Below are positions 17,291 to 21,362 of a stretch of 21,362 nt of DNA, one piece after another. A program made the position numbers and the translations under genes. Origin of the DNA: Porticoccus sp. (GTDB taxonomy: Bacteria; Pseudomonadota; Gammaproteobacteria; Pseudomonadales; Porticoccaceae); assembly GCA_011049795.1 (NCBI GenBank), contig DRHD01000034.1, forward strand, positions 1-21,362, in the 5' to 3' direction. Within the stretch, counting starts at the first letter, position 1. Each line of letters begins with the position of its first letter. The notes under the pieces are model-generated. The model saw only the letters and a list, made by a program, of their open reading frames with translations, had not been told where the DNA came from and searched no databases.

Positions 17291-17687
17291 GGGGCGGGTG
17301 ATTAGCTTTACCTCTCAGCCAGTTAAGCCCCTGCAGAACAGATTTTTTAGCGACGATTCGCCGCTCAAGATTATATTTCCCAGGATAATCGAGCAACAAT
17401 AGCCCAACGGCAATGGTCAAAAGCCCTTGCCCGGGGAGAAACAGCATAAGTAACCCACCCAAAAGTAATAGTAAGCCAAGTAGATTTTTCCCAAATAATA
17501 GGCATAGTCGGATGACGGGGTGCTGTTGCTTCATCTGGGCGGGGTAGCGGCGGCTATGTAGAAAATAATCTTCAGGAATCATTGATACCAGCCAGGGTAA
17601 AGCAACTAAGCTGCCAACAAAGGTAATCAATGAAATGACACTGAGCCAAGTGAGTAGTGTTTGGTGTTCAGTGAGCCATTCAAACAT
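17271..17687 (-). CDS. Small membrane protein, PGPGW-like
   Basis: A 138-residue inner-membrane protein of unknown function. A first hydrophobic helix spans about residues 10-38. A polar stretch with [13 protein letters not shown] follows, then a long hydrophobic region (about 58-100) that can hold two helices separated by [14 protein letters not shown] with [16 protein letters not shown] afterwards resembles the conserved core of the PGPGW family of putative transmembrane proteins; I assign it on this motif alone. The C-terminal tail is basic. It overlaps the end of ung by 20 bp tail to tail. The ribosome site is weak. Confidence 0.75.
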   Translation of the reverse strand: MFEWLTEHQTLLTWLSVISLITFVGSLVALPWLVSMIPEDYFLHSRRYPAQMKQQHPVIRLCLLFGKNLLGLLLLLGGLLMLFLPGQGLLTIAVGLLLLDYPGKYNLERRIVAKKSVLQGLNWLRGKANHPPLKVDPR

Positions 17688-17842
17688 TTAGCATTCTTGT
17701 CGATATCTGGTGCGGATTACGTACAGTGTAACAGTCATTGTGTCAGTTCACCTTCAACCCTATGACGTCTATTTTTACTCGATATTACTCTTTATAGTTT
17801 GCTTTATAAATAATCAATAATATGTTGATATACAAAGATTTG

Positions 17843-18829
17843 TTAGTCTATATCATAAGGTAGAATTTGTTGCTTAACAGCCTGTGCTGGTGCCTCACCT
17901 ATGATTAATGTGTCTGACTTTGAGGCTTCATCTGTCAGCACCACCAGTAATTCCTGATGGTTGTTATCGACATTGGCTGCTTGAACGATATTGCCGATAC
18001 TTTGTTTCTGGGTTGGTAAATAACAGGGTGTTCCAGGTGCCGGTAATAGTGGTGAATCTGTAGTCATCCGATACATTCTACGTTTTAGTTTGCCAAGGTA
18101 TTTCATTCTGGCAACGACTTCCTGCCCCGTGTAACACCCCTTTTTGAAGCTGATGCCTTCAATAGCCTGTAGGTTGAGCATTTGAGGGATAAACATAGCG
18201 ACAGTTTCAGTTTGCACATGGCCAAGCCCTGCTCGAATATCTTGTAAATGCCAAAATTCATTGCCTGTGGGTATGGCACTGGCGGAGAGCTCTTTCCAGA
18301 CAGATGGGGCATCTTCAGTGGGTACGATTAACAACTGACGGCCATCCCTCAATGGATAGTGGTAGCTGGCTGGAATATTGTTGGCAAGTGTTTCAGCCTC
18401 TTCTCCACAGATACCGATAAGTTGATAGTCCTTGCTAGCATCAAGCAACTGGGTTTTGAAGAAGGCTGAATATTTGGATAGTTCATCAATATTTTGCTGG
18501 ACTAGCCGGTGATTCATTACCAGCAATAACTGATCTTCACTGGGTTGGCATAACAGGAAGTCGGCCAGTGCTCTTCCCTTGAGATTGCAGCGGGCTCCAA
18601 TCAGGCTATGGCCCAGACTAAGTTGCTGAACATCACATGTTACCTGTCCTTGCAGGAAGCGAGCAGAGTCCGCTCCCTTAACAGACAGCAGGCCAAGATG
18701 GATCAGTGGAGTGATAGTTGTTTTGCTTTCCAGACCCGGATAGTCACCGGGTTTTTCGCCAAAAGAAATGGTGCTTTGCTCAACAATAGAAGCACCCTGT
18801 TGGTGCAAAAAAGAATGCCAGCTGTTCAT
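17843..18829 (-). CDS. ygfZ: Folate-binding tRNA-modification / Fe-S maturation protein YgfZ
   Basis: YgfZ is a tetrahydrofolate-dependent protein related to the glycine cleavage T-protein that supports certain Fe-S enzymes, such as MiaB, and oxidative stress tolerance. The 328-residue product (E. coli 326) shows the diagnostic C-terminal motif KKGCYTGQEVVARMKYLG, with the essential Cys at 232. The N-terminal part has FLQGQVTCDV, LIGARCNLKGRALADF and DIRAGLGHV, typical of the GcvT-like fold. The ATG at 18829 has only a weak GGA before it. It is divergent from sdhE-ygfX, the same partners it has in E. coli. Confidence 0.95.
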   Translation of the reverse strand: MNSWHSFLHQQGASIVEQSTISFGEKPGDYPGLESKTTITPLIHLGLLSVKGADSARFLQGQVTCDVQQLSLGHSLIGARCNLKGRALADFLLCQPSEDQLLLVMNHRLVQQNIDELSKYSAFFKTQLLDASKDYQLIGICGEEAETLANNIPASYHYPLRDGRQLLIVPTEDAPSVWKELSASAIPTGNEFWHLQDIRAGLGHVQTETVAMFIPQMLNLQAIEGISFKKGCYTGQEVVARMKYLGKLKRRMYRMTTDSPLLPAPGTPCYLPTQKQSIGNIVQAANVDNNHQELLVVLTDEASKSDTLIIGEAPAQAVKQQILPYDID

Positions 18830-18863
18830 ATTTAGTCCAGTGTAGAGAAGCCAGATATCTTAG

Positions 18864-18892
18864 TGGGTAAACTGGGGCAGTTCCACTATAAT
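18864..18892 (+). promoter_or_regulatory. Candidate promoter for sdhE-ygfX
   Basis: A perfect TATAAT -10 element (18887-18892) lies 37 bp before the sdhE ATG. The best -35 at 17-bp spacing is TGGGTA (18864-18869), only three of six matches, so the promoter may be weak or need an activator. It sits in the 100-bp gap between divergent ygfZ and sdhE. Confidence 0.5.
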
Positions 18893-18929
18893 GGCCGTCC
18901 TTTTTAGCATGAGAAGATAGGTAGCGTAG

Positions 18930-19175
18930 ATGGATAGGAACCGACTTTTTTGGGCGAGCCGACGGGGTATGCTTGAATTGGATCTGGTATTGCTACCTTT
19001 TCTTGAGAAAATTTACCCAACGCTGGAACAGGAAGACAAAGAGCGTTACTGGCGTCTTCTCGATTCAGAGGACCAGGATATATTTGGTTGGTTTCTTCGA
19101 CGAGAAGACCCCGAAGATTCCGACTTGCAAAGGATAGTGCAGATCATTCGTGACACTCGATCACAAACCCGTTGA
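18930..19175 (+). CDS. sdhE: FAD assembly factor SdhE
   Basis: SdhE (formerly YgfY/CptB) is a small cytoplasmic protein that helps attach FAD covalently to the flavoprotein subunits of succinate dehydrogenase and fumarate reductase. The 81 residues form the expected helical bundle. The conserved RGMLELD (Arg12, Gly13, Glu16) is the RGxxE motif that binds the flavoprotein; DQDIFGWFLRRE is the second family hallmark. The length is typical. It is the first gene of a two-gene unit with ygfX, whose start overlaps its last 26 bp, so translation is probably coupled. Confidence 0.95.
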   Translation: MDRNRLFWASRRGMLELDLVLLPFLEKIYPTLEQEDKERYWRLLDSEDQDIFGWFLRREDPEDSDLQRIVQIIRDTRSQTR

Positions 19176-19575
19176 GGTTAATCTTCAACGATCAAGGTTT
19201 CTTTTACTCTGGATAATTGTCATCCATTGTTTTGCCTCGGCAGCACTCTTATCACTAGGGCTGCCCATTTTATTCGTTGCCCCCTTGTTGGTTATCATTT
19301 TAGTAGGCTTTTACGTCTCTTTTCGGCGGTGGCGTAACCCAGCCTGGCAAACAGTAATCTGTGATAAAGGATGCTGGGTTTTAAAAGGTGAGAAGGGTGT
19401 ACAGGAAGCCAGTCTTCGCTGGTTTTATCATTTCGGTCTATTGGTTATCTTAGGTTTTCGGTTGGGTAAACACGGAAAGGTGACACTTTCATTGTTTCCT
19501 GATGCTGTTAGTACCGAGCAGTTAAGGCAGCTTCGACAGGTACTGCTATTGGCTACACCTGCAAACTCTCACTAG
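19150..19575 (+). CDS. ygfX: YgfX family membrane protein
   Basis: This 141-residue protein starts with a GTG inside sdhE, overlapping it by 26 bp. Two adjacent membrane helices (about 17-56) are followed by a cytoplasmic domain containing [11 protein letters not shown] and CWVLKGEKG, matching the YgfX/CptA layout. Family knowledge: E. coli YgfX was reported as an inner-membrane inhibitor of FtsZ and MreB assembly with YgfY (SdhE) as its partner, but the toxin-antitoxin reading is contested given SdhE's FAD role. The identification rests on the helix pattern and position next to sdhE. Its stop overlaps the nadB stop by 4 bp, tail to tail. Confidence 0.8.
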   Translation: MTLDHKPVEVNLQRSRFLLLWIIVIHCFASAALLSLGLPILFVAPLLVIILVGFYVSFRRWRNPAWQTVICDKGCWVLKGEKGVQEASLRWFYHFGLLVILGFRLGKHGKVTLSLFPDAVSTEQLRQLRQVLLLATPANSH

Positions 19576-21194
19576 TCTTTACTGACGACAATATTTTGCC
19601 CCGCATAGTTGATGGGGACCATGATAGTGTCTTTGGCAATGGGTGAGGTGTTGGGGTAATCAAGTGTGTAGTGCAGGCCTCGGCTTTCTTTGCGTTGCTT
19701 GGCACACCGAATAATGAGTTCTGCTACCAGTACTAGGTTGCGAAGTTCTAACAGGTCCCGGCTAATTTTATAATTACTGTAATAATCCTGGATTTCTTTT
19801 TGTAATAATTCGGCGCGGTGTTTAGCCCGTTCCAGTCGTTTTTGAGTGCGAACAATGCCTACATAGTCCCACATGAACCGCCGCAACTCATCCCAGTTGT
19901 GTGATATCACCACGTCTTCGTCAGAATGAGTAACCCGGCTTTCATCCCAGGGTCTGGCTGACTCTGGCTCAGAAATAGTGTCAATCGTCTGATCGATGGC
20001 TGCTGCTGCGGAGCGCCCATAAACAACACATTCCACTAAGGAGTTGCTGGCCATACGATTCGCGCCATGTAAGCCTGTAAATGCTGTTTCTCCTATAGCG
20101 TATAGGTTCCAGAGATCAGTTTGTCCCATCTTATTAACCATGATGCCGCCGCAGGTGTAGTGAGCGGCTGGCACTACAGGGATGGGTTCTTTGGTGATAT
20201 CGATACCGTAAGCTAAGCATTGGGCTTTAACGGTGGGGAAGTGGCTTTCAATAAATTCAGCCGGCTTATGGCTAATGTCTAAATAGACACAGTCACTCCC
20301 CAACCGTTTCATTTCATGGTCAATGGCACGGGCGACTATGTCCCGAGGTGCGAGTTCGGCTTTTGGGTGGAACTTCGTCATGAAGCGCTCACCGTCAGGC
20401 AATCTTAAGTAGGCCCCTTCACCCCGGAGTGCTTCGGTCATTAAAAAAGCCTTGGCATTGGGGTGATAGAGACAGGTGGGGTGGAATTGATTGAATTCCA
20501 TGTTGGCCACCCGACAACCACGGCGCCACGCGACAGCGATGCCATCGCCAGTAGCCCCATCCGGATTGCTTGTATAGAGATAAGCTTTGCTGGCACCGCC
20601 GGTTCCCAGTATTACAACTTTAGCTTGGAAAACACAGACACGGTCACTCTGGGTATCAAGGACGTAGGCTCCAGTACATCGAATTCGGCTGGAGTTTTTG
20701 TCAGCCTGGGTGATCAGATCGACAATGACATGATGCTCAAATAATTCAATGTTACTGCTTTCCGCCACCCTGTCAGATAGTGAGGTGGACACCTCTTTGC
20801 CCGTTGCGTCGGCTGTGTGCAGTATTCTGCGGTGACTGTGCCCGCCTTCCTGAGTTAAGTGATACTCATCGTTGTTATGATTTTGAGTGAATTGGACGCC
20901 TTGCTCTATCAGCCAGCGAATAGCGTCCGGGCCATTTTCAACCGTATATTTAACAGCATCTTCATGGCAAAGACCGGCGCCAGCAGCTAGGGTATCTTGA
21001 AAGTGAGCGTCCGTTGAATCTTCATTATCGAAAACAGCGGCGATGCCCCCTTGGGCAAACCAAGTTGAACCTGACTTGATTGAGCTCTTGCTGAGTAGGG
21101 CAATCCGGTGCTTGTCGGCCAGTTGCAGGGCTACTGTCATTCCCGCAGCACCAGTTCCAATGACAAGAACATCATGGTTATAGGATTTATTCAT
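19572..21194 (-). CDS. nadB: L-aspartate oxidase
   Basis: NadB oxidises L-aspartate to iminoaspartate, the first step of de novo NAD synthesis, with oxygen or fumarate re-oxidising its non-covalent FAD. The protein belongs to the SdhA/FrdA flavoprotein family. Signatures are the FAD dinucleotide motif [39 protein letters not shown] with Glu116, NQFHPT with His238, [12 protein letters not shown] with Arg284, and AAHYTCGG and [14 protein letters not shown] chose the ATG at 21194, which gives 540 residues, the same length as E. coli NadB, and has AGGG 6 nt upstream; a TTG-started extension to 21248 adds 18 residues with no family support. A TATACT (minus strand, 21234-21239) could be its -10 box. 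Confidence 0.97.
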   Translation of the reverse strand: MNKSYNHDVLVIGTGAAGMTVALQLADKHRIALLSKSSIKSGSTWFAQGGIAAVFDNEDSTDAHFQDTLAAGAGLCHEDAVKYTVENGPDAIRWLIEQGVQFTQNHNNDEYHLTQEGGHSHRRILHTADATGKEVSTSLSDRVAESSNIELFEHHVIVDLITQADKNSSRIRCTGAYVLDTQSDRVCVFQAKVVILGTGGASKAYLYTSNPDGATGDGIAVAWRRGCRVANMEFNQFHPTCLYHPNAKAFLMTEALRGEGAYLRLPDGERFMTKFHPKAELAPRDIVARAIDHEMKRLGSDCVYLDISHKPAEFIESHFPTVKAQCLAYGIDITKEPIPVVPAAHYTCGGIMVNKMGQTDLWNLYAIGETAFTGLHGANRMASNSLVECVVYGRSAAAAIDQTIDTISEPESARPWDESRVTHSDEDVVISHNWDELRRFMWDYVGIVRTQKRLERAKHRAELLQKEIQDYYSNYKISRDLLELRNLVLVAELIIRCAKQRKESRGLHYTLDYPNTSPIAKDTIMVPINYAGQNIVVSKD

Positions 21195-21286
21195 TTGCGG
21201 CCCTGATACCTCAAAATCCGTGGGTGGCATGATAGTATAGCGGGACAAAAATAAATACTGGCGTCATTTTAGTTAATTAAGAACGC

Positions 21287-21313
21287 GAACTAATTACAGA
21301 TCAGGTGGTCTAG
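21287..21313 (+). promoter_or_regulatory. Sigma-E/AlgU-like promoter facing the contig end
   Basis: GAACTA (21287-21292), 16 bases, then TCTAG (21309-21313) resembles the AlgU/sigma-E pattern GAACTT-N16-TCTGA (five of six, then three of five). It points rightward, away from nadB. In pseudomonads nadB is divergent from algU (rpoE), whose promoter is autoregulated, so this may be that promoter; the gene itself is beyond the end. Confidence 0.4.
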
Positions 21314-21343
21314 CAACCTGCCATATTTGATGTTGTGGGGATT

Positions 21344-21362
21344 CTGTCTCTTATACACATCT
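21344..21362. other. Tn5/Nextera adapter sequence at the contig end
   Basis: The final 19 bases, CTGTCTCTTATACACATCT, are exactly the Tn5 mosaic end used in transposase-based sequencing libraries. They sit at the very last base, as untrimmed adapter does. They should be treated as artefact, not as a mobile element; genomic sequence ends at or before 21343. Confidence 0.97.

Noticed and set aside
17688..17842. AT-rich gap between the PGPGW-like gene and ygfZ as a possible small RNA or origin
   Set aside because: No hairpin, DnaA box cluster or iterons are visible; it probably only holds the membrane-protein gene promoter.
18930..19575. sdhE-ygfX as a defence-type toxin-antitoxin module
   Set aside because: SdhE has an established FAD-assembly role and the pair is in conserved housekeeping order; the toxin claim is not needed to explain it.
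21344..21362. Tn5 / IS50 insertion end
   Set aside because: Only the 19-bp mosaic end is present, at the last base of the contig; library adapter explains it better.

Overview
This 21.4 kb window reads as a complete assembly contig from a gammaproteobacterium, probably a marine member of the wider Pseudomonadales/Cellvibrionales. That placement is inferred from protein similarity and gene order recalled from memory; no search was run. The left edge cuts into guaA. The right edge ends in the exact 19-bp Tn5/Nextera mosaic end, a library adapter rather than genomic DNA. Almost every gene is chromosomal housekeeping. I see no tRNA, rRNA, insertion sequence, CRISPR array, prophage or defence system.

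Layout: 1-5.7 kb holds the 3' end of guaA (GMP synthase), a soluble two-GAF histidine kinase on the minus strand, a gene-poor stretch (about 2.6-3.35 kb), a 64-residue single-pass membrane protein, tadA (tRNA A34 deaminase) and mltF (lytic transglycosylase, minus strand). From 5.9 to 9.8 kb lies full-length purL (FGAM synthase), closed by a strong hairpin terminator that works in both directions. From 9.9 to 13.1 kb, on the minus strand, comes a heme/respiration group: a small periplasmic cytochrome c, a Cox15-type heme A synthase, a short decayed fragment that looks like the C-terminus of a second, different heme A synthase, and nnrS (membrane protein linked to NO tolerance). From 13.4 to 15.6 kb on the plus strand are cysG (siroheme synthase) and an alpha/beta hydrolase.

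From 15.6 to 21.2 kb the genes are tightly packed and often overlap at their ends: a patatin-like phospholipase (-), ung (+), a small PGPGW-like membrane protein (-), ygfZ (-), sdhE-ygfX (+) and nadB (-). Beyond nadB a sigma-E/AlgU-like promoter points off the contig end. This fits the common nadB-rpoE/algU gene order and suggests that rpoE comes next.

Themes: purine synthesis (guaA, purL), tetrapyrrole and heme-protein chemistry (ctaA, cytochrome c, nnrS, cysG), flavoprotein and Fe-S support (sdhE, ygfZ, nadB), and nucleic acid repair or modification (tadA, ung). I found no convincing new multi-gene system. The items most worth checking are the heme A synthase remnant next to the intact gene, the nested inverted repeats before nnrS, the FNR/DNR-like box before cysG, the sigma-E-like promoter and the adapter end.
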